Source: Chloroflexota bacterium
GTDB lineage: Bacteria; Chloroflexota; Anaerolineae; Anaerolineales; Villigracilaceae
Assembly: GCA_021787595.1 (NCBI GenBank)
Contig: JAJYLQ010000015.1
Coordinates: 44,665 to 108,664 of the forward strand
Reading direction: 5' to 3'
DNA: 64,000 bases
Shown in pieces: positions 27,483 through 36,220 of the stretch (position 1 is the stretch's first letter; each line of letters begins with the position of its first letter). The translations under genes and the position numbers were made by a program. The notes beneath the pieces were generated by a model. The model was not told the origin of the DNA. It did not search any database and saw only the letters and a list, made by a program, of their open reading frames with translations.

Positions 27483-27745
27483 GTTTTTTCCTCACAAGGG
27501 TGCGATTTGGTTTGGAACCAGGTCGGATAAGCACTTTTGTCCCTGGACGATGACTGCCTTTTATACTGACTCAATCCTTGCAAAATTTGAATCACGCCAA
27601 AGATGATGGTACCCCAAGTAATGACATAGGTCTTGCCTGAACTAGAAACCACGTAATAACTGACGTAGGTCACCATACTGCACATGTTCCTGCCGGCGCC
27701 CTCCTTGCTCAACGCGGCGAGTTTCTTTGCCGGGACTCGGCCCAT
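27479..27745 (-). CDS. Small membrane protein, truncated paralogue of the SH3/membrane protein at 29.1 kb
   Basis: The 88 residues contain two hydrophobic stretches (about 22-38 and 40-60). The sequence matches the C-terminal end of the protein at 29139-30095: GRVPAKKLAALSKE against GRVSVKKLAAVSKE, then GLSQYKR against GLSQYRE. A deletion of about 12 residues removes part of the first membrane helix. Homology continues a few codons upstream of the ATG, so this is the tail of a once longer gene. It still has an AAGGA seven bases before the ATG and a four-base ATGA overlap with the next gene, so it may be translated. It could equally be a decaying remnant. Confidence 0.5.
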   Translation of the reverse strand: MGRVPAKKLAALSKEGAGRNMCSMVTYVSYYVVSSSGKTYVITWGTIIFGVIQILQGLSQYKRQSSSRDKSAYPTWFQTKSHPCEEKT

Positions 27746-27816
27746 CCAGGAATCCTTTACTCCCCTTCAAAGTTTGGAAAACCGGCGATGGTGTTCGTGC
27801 CTTTCTTTGATACAAA

Positions 27817-28464
27817 TCATGGCATCTTCTCCAGGATGATTTCCGCATACTTGGCGGCCTCATTGGCATATCGTGACAATGCGCCATTAGTATCATCCTT
27901 TGATCCAGTGCCTCCTGCGTAAGAAATGCCAAGGACATTATTTTTGTTGAACACCAGCCAGACTCTTACATAAATGTCATTGGAACCGTTATCAATTGCA
28001 TATAATAAAGTAGATATATCTGCCCTAGATAAGGCTCCGCGTTGGGCGTCTTCTGTTACAGGCGTGTCTTTACTATCCTTGAAAAGCTTCTCAACTATAT
28101 AATACATGACAGACGCGTTGTCTTGATTGGGATAAACAAATACTTCGAAACGGATTCCGTGATATTGGTCCTGGGTATCCTGATAGGTTCTATCGTCAGC
28201 GCTTTTTTCCTTGGCATAGAGACCTTCGAGCGGGGAAACGGTTGTATCGCTGGCAAGTTTAAATCGCGAGTCGAGTTGGCTGCTGTTCGGCATCAATGTC
28301 GATGCATCTTCATCGAAAGTAGAGCTACAACTTGCGACAGCAACAGCCAAAATGCACAACAGGAAAACAAACCCTGGCAGGTTGTGGGTCCCGGCTTTGT
28401 GCGACACGAATTTTACGGCTTGTGTGATGACTGATAGACGAGACAGCCAATTGATTTTGCCCAT
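27817..28464 (-). CDS. Predicted lipoprotein of unknown function
   Basis: The protein has 215 residues. A hydrophobic stretch (31-45) ends in a lipobox (VASC) with Cys46 as the predicted lipidation site, followed by SS. The long N-terminal region before the hydrophobic core (30 residues) is unusual for a lipoprotein, and an internal start may be used. The mature part is mixed alpha/beta with FEVFVYPNQDNA and VWLVFNKNNVLG. It sits between the two copies of a duplicated gene pair. I do not recognise the family; a periplasm-side or cell-surface role is inferred only from the signal. Confidence 0.7.
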   Translation of the reverse strand: MGKINWLSRLSVITQAVKFVSHKAGTHNLPGFVFLLCILAVAVASCSSTFDEDASTLMPNSSQLDSRFKLASDTTVSPLEGLYAKEKSADDRTYQDTQDQYHGIRFEVFVYPNQDNASVMYYIVEKLFKDSKDTPVTEDAQRGALSRADISTLLYAIDNGSNDIYVRVWLVFNKNNVLGISYAGGTGSKDDTNGALSRYANEAAKYAEIILEKMP

Positions 28465-28493
28465 TTTGCTCCCTTGTCATTGCAGTCAACCAC

Positions 28494-29090
28494 TCACGCT
28501 TTTCTCTTTTGGATGAGATCCCAAATACTGCCTATGACGATGATGGTGTATCCTGCAAGTATAAGAAACATTCCCAGTCCAAGCGTCGGTTCTCCGCGAT
28601 AGGCAGTTCCGGTTGTATCCCCCGCAACCAACATCTGTTTTCCCAGATTGTACAATGTATTCGCGGAGACGGGCACCCAAACACTGCCAAGTACACTCAA
28701 AACAATCCACGCGACTCCGCGCCATTTCCGCCTCGATAGCATGATGAGCAGAATGACAATCGCCACGAATATGCCCGATCGGTCCGATAGAGTCAATTCC
28801 TCAGGGCCATTCTGCCACGGCGCAGTCTGTGTAAACGTCATGACTGGTAGCCAGAGCGAACTGGCTATAACGACCGCCGTACCACCGAGAACAATCAAGT
28901 TGCGCTTCCAATTATTAGTCGAAACAGCCGTGTTCTGGAACTTCACAGACGAGTAAGGCAGATTGGACGCAGGGCCGGGCAAATCCATTCCGCAATTCGG
29001 ACAGAGCAGCCAACCATCAGCAATTGGCTTTCCACAATGTGGACAGAGTTTTGCCAGACTGGACGAATCTGCGCTCTTTAATGAGTTCAT
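28494..29090 (-). CDS. Zinc-ribbon membrane protein
   Basis: The protein has 198 residues. The zinc ribbon at the N-terminus has Cys16, Cys19, Cys30 and Cys33, at the same positions as in the 528-residue protein at 25.9-27.5 kb. The flanking text (PHCGK, DGWLLCPNCG, DLP) is also near-identical. Four hydrophobic segments follow (about 62-80, 105-118, 123-142 and 170-190). Neither enzyme motif nor ectodomain is visible. It lies 48 bases downstream of the SH3/membrane protein gene. The pair seems to be the intact version of a duplicated unit whose second copy is 27479-27745 plus 25896-27482. Confidence 0.75.
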   Translation of the reverse strand: MNSLKSADSSSLAKLCPHCGKPIADGWLLCPNCGMDLPGPASNLPYSSVKFQNTAVSTNNWKRNLIVLGGTAVVIASSLWLPVMTFTQTAPWQNGPEELTLSDRSGIFVAIVILLIMLSRRKWRGVAWIVLSVLGSVWVPVSANTLYNLGKQMLVAGDTTGTAYRGEPTLGLGMFLILAGYTIIVIGSIWDLIQKRKA

Positions 29091-29138
29091 GTTTTCTCCT
29101 CGTGTACGTGATATGGTCTGGAAAAGGCTGGATTCGTA

Positions 29139-30095
29139 TTACCCATCGGAGGCCTCACGATATTGACTTAATCCCTGCATAAATTGAATAGCACCGAACA
29201 GAATGGCGCCCCAAGTGATGAGATAGGTTCCACCTGAACTGGAAGCTGCTGAATAACTGACGCAGGTTACCAGGCCGCCGCCAATACACCATAATGCGCC
29301 GCCGACCATGTTTCTGCGGGCGATTTCCTTGCTCACCGCGGCAAGTTTCTTTACCGATACTCGCCCGTCCAGGTATCCTTCGTTCCCATTCCGAGTGCGG
29401 ATTTTCACCCATCCATCCGAGGAATCAAGGATATAGAATTTCTCGTTCGTTGCCACTTTAAACTTGATCGCTGAGTTGATAGATGGTTCGGCAAGTACAT
29501 TCGTATCTCCTTGAATCAACTTGACCTTGATGGTTCGGAAAACCTGACTCGTTCCCGGTAAATACCCTTTGCGTCCGTCGGGCAGAGTAATCTCAACCCA
29601 TTGATCTTTACCTTTCTTCCGTGTGCCACCCAACTTTACCTGATCCCCGAGCTTCAGTTGTGCTATCGGCGCCGATTGGTCGTTGGTGTCCTTATAAAGG
29701 ACTGCTGGCTGCTTGAGAACCGCTTGATCCACCGCTGGCTTCTGAAAAGTGAATTGGGGTGGAAGATCGTATTCTGCGATTCGCAAGGGCGACGCCCTTT
29801 GACCATCCTCAACCCTGGATATAGCTTCTTGCAGTTGTGTCTTCAAGGGAAGAGTGATTGGCATCCCTGAGGCCCTTTGGTAATCCGCCAGGGCTTTCGA
29901 ACGATCCCCTTTTTCTTCGCATTGCTTGCCTCTTTGCATGAGCGCCTCGGCATAAAGGGGTCCCACCGCAGCGGGCCTCCAAGGATAGACTTCCTCGAGA
30001 TCCTGCAACGCCAGATCGTAGCGTCCTAATTGGAGAAGCGATCGAGCTTTGTCCAACGTGCCCTGAAGATATTTTTCCTGGCTTTCCGATATCAT
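29139..30095 (-). CDS. TPR-like and bacterial SH3 protein with C-terminal membrane helices
   Basis: The start chosen is the ATG at 30095, preceded by GAGGAG nine bases upstream. A GTG at 30122 in the same frame overlaps the kinase stop and lacks a site. The 318 residues comprise a helical TPR-like N-terminus (1-105), two SH3b-like beta domains (about 120-185, with WVEITLPDGRKGYLPG, and 188-245, with GWVKIRTRNGNEGYLDG) and two hydrophobic helices (260-278 and 283-302). SH3b domains often bind peptides or cell wall. No signal peptide is visible, so the SH3 part may be cytoplasmic. It directly follows the kinase at 30122-33094. Confidence 0.78.
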   Translation of the reverse strand: MISESQEKYLQGTLDKARSLLQLGRYDLALQDLEEVYPWRPAAVGPLYAEALMQRGKQCEEKGDRSKALADYQRASGMPITLPLKTQLQEAISRVEDGQRASPLRIAEYDLPPQFTFQKPAVDQAVLKQPAVLYKDTNDQSAPIAQLKLGDQVKLGGTRKKGKDQWVEITLPDGRKGYLPGTSQVFRTIKVKLIQGDTNVLAEPSINSAIKFKVATNEKFYILDSSDGWVKIRTRNGNEGYLDGRVSVKKLAAVSKEIARRNMVGGALWCIGGGLVTCVSYSAASSSGGTYLITWGAILFGAIQFMQGLSQYREASDG

Positions 30096-30121
30096 GCCTG
30101 CAATCTCCTCTCTAACATACA

Positions 30122-33094
30122 CTAGCGGTTATATACTTGAATTTCCACGATGATAGACCCGGTATTATCTCCCAACGCGTTGTAATTATCGTTGATCATC
30201 AGATAGAGGATCCCGGGTTGTTGGGCCGTGAATGTGCTGTAATCCCCAACCGCGAAATTACCCGAAAAAGTATCTTGCCGGGCATAAAGCATGCCAAGCG
30301 CGCCGGAAGGATTTGGGGCATCGCACGTAGTGCAATACTTGTTTGGAGTTGAATTTTGCACTCCGTTTGCATCTGTATATCTTCCATCCTCGGTATTGTT
30401 CGGATCAATGGACCAGTTCCCGGATACATACCGGACGGCTATCCTATTCCCCGGCGACAGATTCAGACCGGTGGATGTCCAATATGCGTTTGCGGGAACC
30501 TGAATGGAAACATCCTCGACCCTTCGCGTTTGCCAGGCCTGGAATGCGAAGGATAAGGTAAGAAATAAGACAATGGCGGTGATGGCTTTAGTCATTGCAG
30601 GCATTCCGGCCAGGAATTTTCCTACATTTTGAGAAGGCTCAATCTGACGCTCTAGAATCCATTCGAGAGCGAAGCCGGTCACAACGCCGTAAGCCAATGC
30701 AGATAAAATAAAAAGATAGGAATTACTCTCTTGGTTGGAGATCGGCGCAAAGGCAAGTCCACTCACAGCGGAAACCAGGATCCACCAAGCCGCGCTTTTA
30801 ACCTGATTCTTTCTTAAAATCAGCCATTGGTAAAGCCCAATGCACCCACCTAACAATGTCATAAAGATGATCTGTGCGCTATTTGCCGACGTATTGATGG
30901 ACGGCATTAGGACCTGTATCAGCGCAATTAATAATACAGCTGAGCCGACACCCAGTATCCAACAAACAGCCCACCAGACTACTATCTGCTTCTTGGATTG
31001 CAATACTAACTGTTGGAAAAGTCCCATTGCCAGGAGCAGCCAAATGGGGCCGACTCCGGAACTATTCACGAGGAAAAAGGTAAGGAGCAGCACGGCAATG
31101 GTCGCAGCCATCCAGAAAATCAGGCTGTATTCATCCACAAATTGACTCACGCGACTCGCCCACCACTTCCCCCGATTTTCCTGAACATTTGGTCCGTAGA
31201 TACGTAATAATTCGTTGGAAAAGTATTCCAGCACGCTGAAAATTGCCAGCAAACCGAGAGCCAAGAGAATCAAGCCAGCTAGGGCAGAAGCGGTAACCAC
31301 AGAATAGGCAATACTGATGATCAGAAAACCGATAAATAACAGGAGTCCCATTCCGCCCTTCCTCAGCTTGGGCCTCGCCTCGTTTTGGGTAAGCACAATC
31401 AATCCATTTGACCACTTGAAGAACCAGTAGAAGCCATAGACGGGGATGAAGTGAAACCCCACCGATTTCCAAGGGGTTATGGGATAGGATGCGTTTGTTA
31501 ATCTCTGCAATGCTCTGTGTAGCTGATATAAACACACAAACCAGTAAATAGAAGCTGCCGTCCCCAGGAACAGCATAAGAAAAGCGCCAACTGACGGCGC
31601 GATAGAATCAATGGATTGCAACACCGCGAATCCGCATAGAGCAAGTATCAATATATAGCCGAACCAAACTGCTGGTAATTGTACGGCTTTATTAGTCGAA
31701 GGAACTGCTTGTTGTGTTGTTGCAAACGAGATGGACAATCCGGCACTCTGCTCCTTTGCAGGCGCAACGAAATTTAATCGCGATTTACAGTATGGGCATG
31801 CCACCCAGTTGGATTCAACTGCTTTCCCACAGGTTGGACATTTCAAGGTGTGGGAAGCTGGGATTTTTATTAAGCTGTCGATCCTATTCAAGAGATCATC
31901 ACGTAATGACCCCGGAGCCGCTATATTGGCTGCCTGGCGATAATAACTGCGCGCCTCCTGGATCTTTCCCTGGGCGGCTTCCCACTCTCCGCGATTTCTT
32001 AGGGCAGCGACCAGATGTTCAGCAACGAGCTTTGGCTTGATTTTATAAGCCTGCTCAAGTTCTTGAATCGCTTGATCCAATTTGCTCATCTCCACTAAAG
32101 CTTCCGCCCGGGCAATACTGGAGCGGACCACCTGTTCTTGAAGATACTCTTCTCTAACGGGTGACTTCTGGGGTATAACTTGTGGCTGTGCTTTATCGGT
32201 CTCAAGCGCTTTCGAAGGCGGATTATTAGGAATGCTTTCCGAAGGCTGGATCACCAAAGTCAATTCACTGAACAGTTCAAGAACATTTCTCTGTCTTTTG
32301 GCAGGTTCTTTTTGCAGGCATTTCATGATTACTGCCTCCAAGGCAGGAGAAATAGTCGAATTGAATTTACGAGGAGAGGGCGGATTTAAATTTAACTGTT
32401 CCCAGCGTAATTTTTCGCCTGTGCTTCCAGTTGTTTTCGCATGTTCTCCCTCAAAGGGCCGTTCGCCCCCAGTCAGCATTTCGAACAAAATGACACCTAG
32501 TGCGTAAATATCTGTTTGAGGAACCGGCTCCTCCCCGCGGATCTGTTCCGGGGCCATATAAGCAGGTGTTCCCGCGCCGATCATGGTCGCAGTGGCAGCA
32601 TCGGTCATGCGCGCAATGCCGAAGTCCGAGAGCAGGACGTGGCCCTGTGTGTCAATCATGATGTTGCCCGGCTTGACGTCGCAATGCACGATGCCTTGCG
32701 CGTGGGCGTAATGCAGAGCCGAGCAGACCGGACGCAGGACTTCCAGCACGCGCTCGGCGGTGAATGGTTGTTTGGATTTGTAGATTTCTTTGCGAAGCGT
32801 TGTGTCTTCGACGTAATCCATCAGCATGAAGACGACATCGTTTTCCTTGTCTTCATCCAGACCGTAGAAGCGCACGATGTTCGGATGCTGGAGGCGCGAC
32901 AGCGTCTGCGCCTCGCGCTTGAAACGGCGGATGAAGACTTTATCCTCCGCCAAATCTTCACGCAGGACTTTCATCGCCAGATATGCAGCGCGCTGCTCAT
33001 CCCAGACCTTATAGACTTCCGCCATCCCTCCGCGTCCGAGGGATTCGTCAATGCGATATCGTCCAGCCAGTGTTTTGCCGATGAGGTTAGGCAT
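30122..33094 (-). CDS. Ser/Thr kinase with zinc ribbon, many membrane helices and a lectin-like C-terminus
   Basis: The protein has 990 residues. The kinase domain (12-280) has GRGGMAEVY, Lys42, HCD 137-139 (Asp139) and DFG 157-159. A TPR-like helical region (about 325-405) precedes a zinc ribbon with CPTCG and CPYCK (about 415-435). Roughly ten hydrophobic segments follow (475-850). The first of these are accompanied by a segment rich in aromatics (HFIPVYGFYWFFKW), as in small membrane domains of unknown function. The C-terminal 130 residues resemble the PA-IL-type carbohydrate-binding fold (VPANAYWTSTGLNLSPGNR, then LYLMINDN). This may be an extracellular sugar or cell-wall sensor on a kinase, which is an inference. 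Its start is 89 bases downstream of hicB. Confidence 0.9.
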   Translation of the reverse strand: MPNLIGKTLAGRYRIDESLGRGGMAEVYKVWDEQRAAYLAMKVLREDLAEDKVFIRRFKREAQTLSRLQHPNIVRFYGLDEDKENDVVFMLMDYVEDTTLRKEIYKSKQPFTAERVLEVLRPVCSALHYAHAQGIVHCDVKPGNIMIDTQGHVLLSDFGIARMTDAATATMIGAGTPAYMAPEQIRGEEPVPQTDIYALGVILFEMLTGGERPFEGEHAKTTGSTGEKLRWEQLNLNPPSPRKFNSTISPALEAVIMKCLQKEPAKRQRNVLELFSELTLVIQPSESIPNNPPSKALETDKAQPQVIPQKSPVREEYLQEQVVRSSIARAEALVEMSKLDQAIQELEQAYKIKPKLVAEHLVAALRNRGEWEAAQGKIQEARSYYRQAANIAAPGSLRDDLLNRIDSLIKIPASHTLKCPTCGKAVESNWVACPYCKSRLNFVAPAKEQSAGLSISFATTQQAVPSTNKAVQLPAVWFGYILILALCGFAVLQSIDSIAPSVGAFLMLFLGTAASIYWFVCLYQLHRALQRLTNASYPITPWKSVGFHFIPVYGFYWFFKWSNGLIVLTQNEARPKLRKGGMGLLLFIGFLIISIAYSVVTASALAGLILLALGLLAIFSVLEYFSNELLRIYGPNVQENRGKWWASRVSQFVDEYSLIFWMAATIAVLLLTFFLVNSSGVGPIWLLLAMGLFQQLVLQSKKQIVVWWAVCWILGVGSAVLLIALIQVLMPSINTSANSAQIIFMTLLGGCIGLYQWLILRKNQVKSAAWWILVSAVSGLAFAPISNQESNSYLFILSALAYGVVTGFALEWILERQIEPSQNVGKFLAGMPAMTKAITAIVLFLTLSFAFQAWQTRRVEDVSIQVPANAYWTSTGLNLSPGNRIAVRYVSGNWSIDPNNTEDGRYTDANGVQNSTPNKYCTTCDAPNPSGALGMLYARQDTFSGNFAVGDYSTFTAQQPGILYLMINDNYNALGDNTGSIIVEIQVYNR

Positions 33095-33182
33095 AGAATT
33101 TTATTCCCATCTGGGTTCAATACCCCGCCGCTTGTGGCGGAAGAAGGGGTTCGGGGCTTGCCCGAGGTTAATATCTTTCATT

Positions 33183-33641
33183 TTATTCATGCGCGGCGTA
33201 TTTCCGTTTTGCGGAGGAACTTTTATCCGCAATAGACAGATGCGGTTTCTGATCATGCACAGGATATACCACCGTGCCCTGGCCGATCGCGTTTGCCAGC
33301 GCAACGTTAACGAATTGGTTGAGGCTCACGCCTTCGCGTTCCGCGGCTTGAACGAGTTGGCGGTGCAATGAACGCGGGACACGCGTCACGAATTTGCCGC
33401 TGAAAGATTCTTCAGGCAAGGGCTTGGGAATCGATACGCCCGCTTTGAGCGCGGTCCCAATCCAGGCGCGCATGGCATCTTCGATCATCGCGCCCAGTTC
33501 TTCGAATGTATCGCCCTGTGTGATGCAACCCGTCAGTTCGACCACGCGCGCCACGTAGCCGGGATGTTGTTTGTCATCGTCGCGGATGATTTCAATATGA
33601 TAAGGAAGTTTCAAATATTGTCCGATGGATCTGCCAGCCAT
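33183..33641 (-). CDS. hicB: HicB-family antitoxin with ribbon-helix-helix domain
   Basis: The start chosen is the ATG at 33641, with GAGG six bases upstream and only 7 bases after the hicA stop. An in-frame ATG at 33668 lacks a site. The 152 residues contain the degenerate RNase-H-like HicB fold (about 12-72, with GYVARVVELTGC and TFEELGAMIEDA) and a C-terminal ribbon-helix-helix domain (about 90-130, with VTRVPRSLHRQLVQAAEREG). The RHH domain should bind the palindrome upstream of hicA and repress it when in complex with the toxin. The family neutralises HicA by covering its active site. Confidence 0.9.
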   Translation of the reverse strand: MAGRSIGQYLKLPYHIEIIRDDDKQHPGYVARVVELTGCITQGDTFEELGAMIEDAMRAWIGTALKAGVSIPKPLPEESFSGKFVTRVPRSLHRQLVQAAEREGVSLNQFVNVALANAIGQGTVVYPVHDQKPHLSIADKSSSAKRKYAAHE

Positions 33642-33648
33642 GCGAGCC

Positions 33649-33903
33649 TCATTTCTTTTCGCCTTCATCTAATTCTTTGATCTTGTCCAACATCTCCAAT
33701 GCCAATTCGACATATTTCGGTTTGACAAACGGCTTGCGCTTTGGGATGGTGAGGATGTGCATGCCAAATGTAAAGGCGGCATGACTGGTCCCGTCCTGCC
33801 GCTTCTTGAAACCAAGCCGCAGAAGGATTCTTTCGATCTCCTCGAAGCGGACATGCTTCGGGCTTTGCCGCAGTTTCGCCAGCGCCTTTTCCTTTTTGCT
33901 CAC
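33649..33903 (-). CDS. hicA: HicA-type mRNA interferase toxin
   Basis: The 84 residues, starting at a GTG, form a double-stranded RNA-binding-like fold typical of HicA. The catalytic histidine is His41 in the GTSH motif, followed by AAFTFG. HicA toxins cleave mRNA independently of the ribosome core and cause growth arrest when unbalanced. The order toxin then antitoxin is usual for hicAB. A good promoter and palindrome lie directly upstream, so the module is self-contained. It has no obvious functional link to the kinases around it and looks like an insertion. Confidence 0.9.
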   Translation of the reverse strand: MSKKEKALAKLRQSPKHVRFEEIERILLRLGFKKRQDGTSHAAFTFGMHILTIPKRKPFVKPKYVELALEMLDKIKELDEGEKK

Positions 33904-33916
33904 GCAGTTATCCTTT

Positions 33917-33946
33917 CATAGTATCGTATTTGGTACTATGCGTCAA
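33917..33946 (-). promoter_or_regulatory. hicAB promoter with overlapping palindromic operator
   Basis: On the minus strand a -35 TTGACG (33941-33946) and a -10 TACTAT (33918-33923) are separated by exactly 17 bases. This fits a housekeeping sigma-70-type promoter. An inverted repeat, catagtatc / ggtactatg with one mismatch, spans 33917-33940 and covers the -10 and spacer. That is where an autorepressing HicB ribbon-helix-helix protein would bind. Confidence 0.75.
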
Positions 33947-33961
33947 GGTTTTTGAAGCGCA

Positions 33962-34000
33962 ATATCGTCCAGCTAGTGTTTTACCGAGGAGATTAGGCAT
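33962..34000 (-). pseudogene. 13-codon fragment of a kinase gene start
   Basis: Reading down from the ATG at 34000 gives MPNLLGKTLAGRY. This matches the start of the intact kinase at 33094 (MPNLIGKTLAGRY), with four mismatches in 39 bases. After codon 13 the match stops and the hicAB promoter region begins. The fragment suggests that hicAB, or a segment carrying it, arrived within the 5' end of a kinase gene or between duplicated kinase starts. Confidence 0.65.
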
Positions 34001-34039
34001 GTTATTTCATCATTATCGAAGAAAATTGATAAACCATTA

Positions 34040-36211
34040 TCATGGTAGCCATACAGATCCGAAAGCACTGTTAATGCAGAGGGGCCCTTCATTCCCATTG
34101 GAATTGATCACACATGTTCCTTGTGCAAAGGTATTTCCATAGTCAAAAGAAATTTTCTTCCCATTCGGAGACCACTGAGGAAACCAGTCTGTAGGCGGAG
34201 TACTATCTAGGAATTGCGTGCTAGTGAGATTCGTTTGTTTGCTACCATCAGCATTCATCACAAAAACATCATAGTGGCCGCTACGAGTGGAGATAAAAGC
34301 GATTTTTCCTCCATCCGGTGACCAAGCAGGAAAATTATCTTGGATTGGAGATGGATCGTTAGTCAGTCTCATCTGATTACCGCCATCTGCGTTCATCACG
34401 TAGATGGCATTTTCGTACTCAAAAGCAATCTTCTTCCCATTTGGAGACCAGATGGGGCGTTGGTAGCTAGCTACGTTGTTGGTGAGATTGGTCTGGCCGC
34501 TACCGTCAGCGTTCATCACCCAGATATCGCCCGCGCCGTTAGAAACGACCGAAACAAATGCAATCTTATTCCCATCCGGTGATAGAGCAGGATCAAAATC
34601 CATCGAATTGGTGGAGTTCAGTTGCCTTTGGTTACTGCCATCTGCGTTAACTATATGGATTTCTCCATCGCCATTTGTCTGGGAAAAATAAAGTATTTTC
34701 TCCCCATCTGGCCACCAGCCCGCGACTTTGTAATTATGATATAAATCTTGAACTAGATTGATTAAGCCGGTACCGTCAATATTCACTAGTGAGATGCCGT
34801 GAACAAGAGAATTATTGTTCATGGAGTCTACAGAAAAAGCGATCTTCTTTCCGTCAGGTGATACCGATGCTTCATAAATCGCTGCGTTGGCAAAGTGAGT
34901 GAGGCGGATTTGATTGCTTCCATCAGCATTCATAACACAAATATTTAGGTTGTACATCTGGCCGCATTGTGAAACGATACGTCCCCCGCCGCTCCCCAGA
35001 GGTGATAATGTTGGCGTTTGCGTTGCTGCGAAAACTGGGGTAGGAGAGAGAGCAGGCGTGGGAGTAGGCGAGATTGAAGTCGGGGTGAGGGTTGATGCAA
35101 AAGCATGCGTGAAGGTGGAAGTTGGAACAGAAGTCAAGGTAGAGATTGCAGTATAGACTCTTCCAATCTGTGGAGGAAGCAACAGGAAAATAGCAATTGC
35201 TACTGCCAATATACCTGCCCCAACAAGCCACAACGAAACGCCCAATAGGCGATTAGATTTGTGTTTCACCGCCTCCGCGTAAGTCGGACTTACAGTCCGA
35301 CTTACCGCGAGCGGCGCAGTTGAGGATACAGAAGCAGGTTGTGGCTCTTCACGCTTTACTACCCTTGCCTTTCCAAACGCGGTTTCTAACAGCGATAATA
35401 AATCCAACGCGCTTGAATAGCGTTTGTTTGGATCTTTTTCCAAACACTTCATTACTACTGCTTCCAGTTCTTCGCTTATTTTGGGATTGAGTCGGCGCGG
35501 GGATAATGGATTCAGATTCAATTGCTCCCAACGGATTTTCTCGCCTGTGCTTCCTGATATGGTTGCCAGTTCGCCGGTAAAGGGACGTTCGCCGGTCAGC
35601 ATTTCATAGAGAACGATGCCCAACGCATAAATATCCGTTTGAGGCGTGGGCATCTCGCCGCGCGCTTGTTCGGGCGACATATAAGCCGGCGTCCCCGCGC
35701 CCGCCATCGTTACAGTCGCGGATTCGGTCATGCGTGCAATGCCGAAGTCCGAGAGCAGGACGCGTCCGGATTTATCAATCATGATGTTGCCCGGCTTGAC
35801 GTCCGCATGCACCAAGCCTTCGTTGTGTGCGTATTGCAGAGCCTGGCACAATGGGCGCATGGTTTCCATGATCTGATCGAAGGGAAGCGGACCATGCGCG
35901 TCGAAGATCTTGTGCTTCAAACTTTCGCCATCCACGTAATCAATGAGCATGAAGACTTGCCTGCCTTCCTGCTCCAGTCCATAGAAACGCACAATGTTGG
36001 GGTGCTGCAAGCGCGCCAGTGTTTGCGCTTCGCGTTTGAAGCGGCGCAGGAAAACATTATCCAGCGCCAAATCTTCGTTGAGAAGTTTCATGGCAAGATA
36101 TGAACTGCGATGCGCGTCCCACACTTTATAGACTTCCGCCATTCCGCCCTTGCCGAGGAACGCCTCGACGCGATAACGCCCTGCCAATGTTTTGCCGATC
36201 AGATCATCCAT
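34040..36211 (-). CDS. Transmembrane Ser/Thr kinase with TolB-like beta-propeller ectodomain
   Basis: The protein has 723 residues. The kinase domain (12-275) has GKGGMAEVY, Lys42, HAD 135-137 (Asp137) and DFG 155-157. It is the only kinase here with HAD rather than HCD. A membrane helix lies at about 317-340. A Ser/Thr/Pro-rich linker (345-390) leads to an extracellular propeller of about six PD40/TolB-type blades, each with a motif like NADGSNQ followed by SPDGKKIAF. Such propellers bind proteins or carbohydrates. The last blade contains a Cys pair (GTCVINSNGNEGPLC). It is the intact kinase just upstream of the kinase fragment and hicAB. Confidence 0.92.
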   Translation of the reverse strand: MDDLIGKTLAGRYRVEAFLGKGGMAEVYKVWDAHRSSYLAMKLLNEDLALDNVFLRRFKREAQTLARLQHPNIVRFYGLEQEGRQVFMLIDYVDGESLKHKIFDAHGPLPFDQIMETMRPLCQALQYAHNEGLVHADVKPGNIMIDKSGRVLLSDFGIARMTESATVTMAGAGTPAYMSPEQARGEMPTPQTDIYALGIVLYEMLTGERPFTGELATISGSTGEKIRWEQLNLNPLSPRRLNPKISEELEAVVMKCLEKDPNKRYSSALDLLSLLETAFGKARVVKREEPQPASVSSTAPLAVSRTVSPTYAEAVKHKSNRLLGVSLWLVGAGILAVAIAIFLLLPPQIGRVYTAISTLTSVPTSTFTHAFASTLTPTSISPTPTPALSPTPVFAATQTPTLSPLGSGGGRIVSQCGQMYNLNICVMNADGSNQIRLTHFANAAIYEASVSPDGKKIAFSVDSMNNNSLVHGISLVNIDGTGLINLVQDLYHNYKVAGWWPDGEKILYFSQTNGDGEIHIVNADGSNQRQLNSTNSMDFDPALSPDGNKIAFVSVVSNGAGDIWVMNADGSGQTNLTNNVASYQRPIWSPNGKKIAFEYENAIYVMNADGGNQMRLTNDPSPIQDNFPAWSPDGGKIAFISTRSGHYDVFVMNADGSKQTNLTSTQFLDSTPPTDWFPQWSPNGKKISFDYGNTFAQGTCVINSNGNEGPLCINSAFGSVWLP

Positions 36212-36220
36212 GACATTGCC

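Noticed and set aside
33125..33150. GC-rich small palindrome between hicB and the kinase start
   Set aside because: The stem is only about five bases and no T-run follows, so it does not qualify as a terminator.
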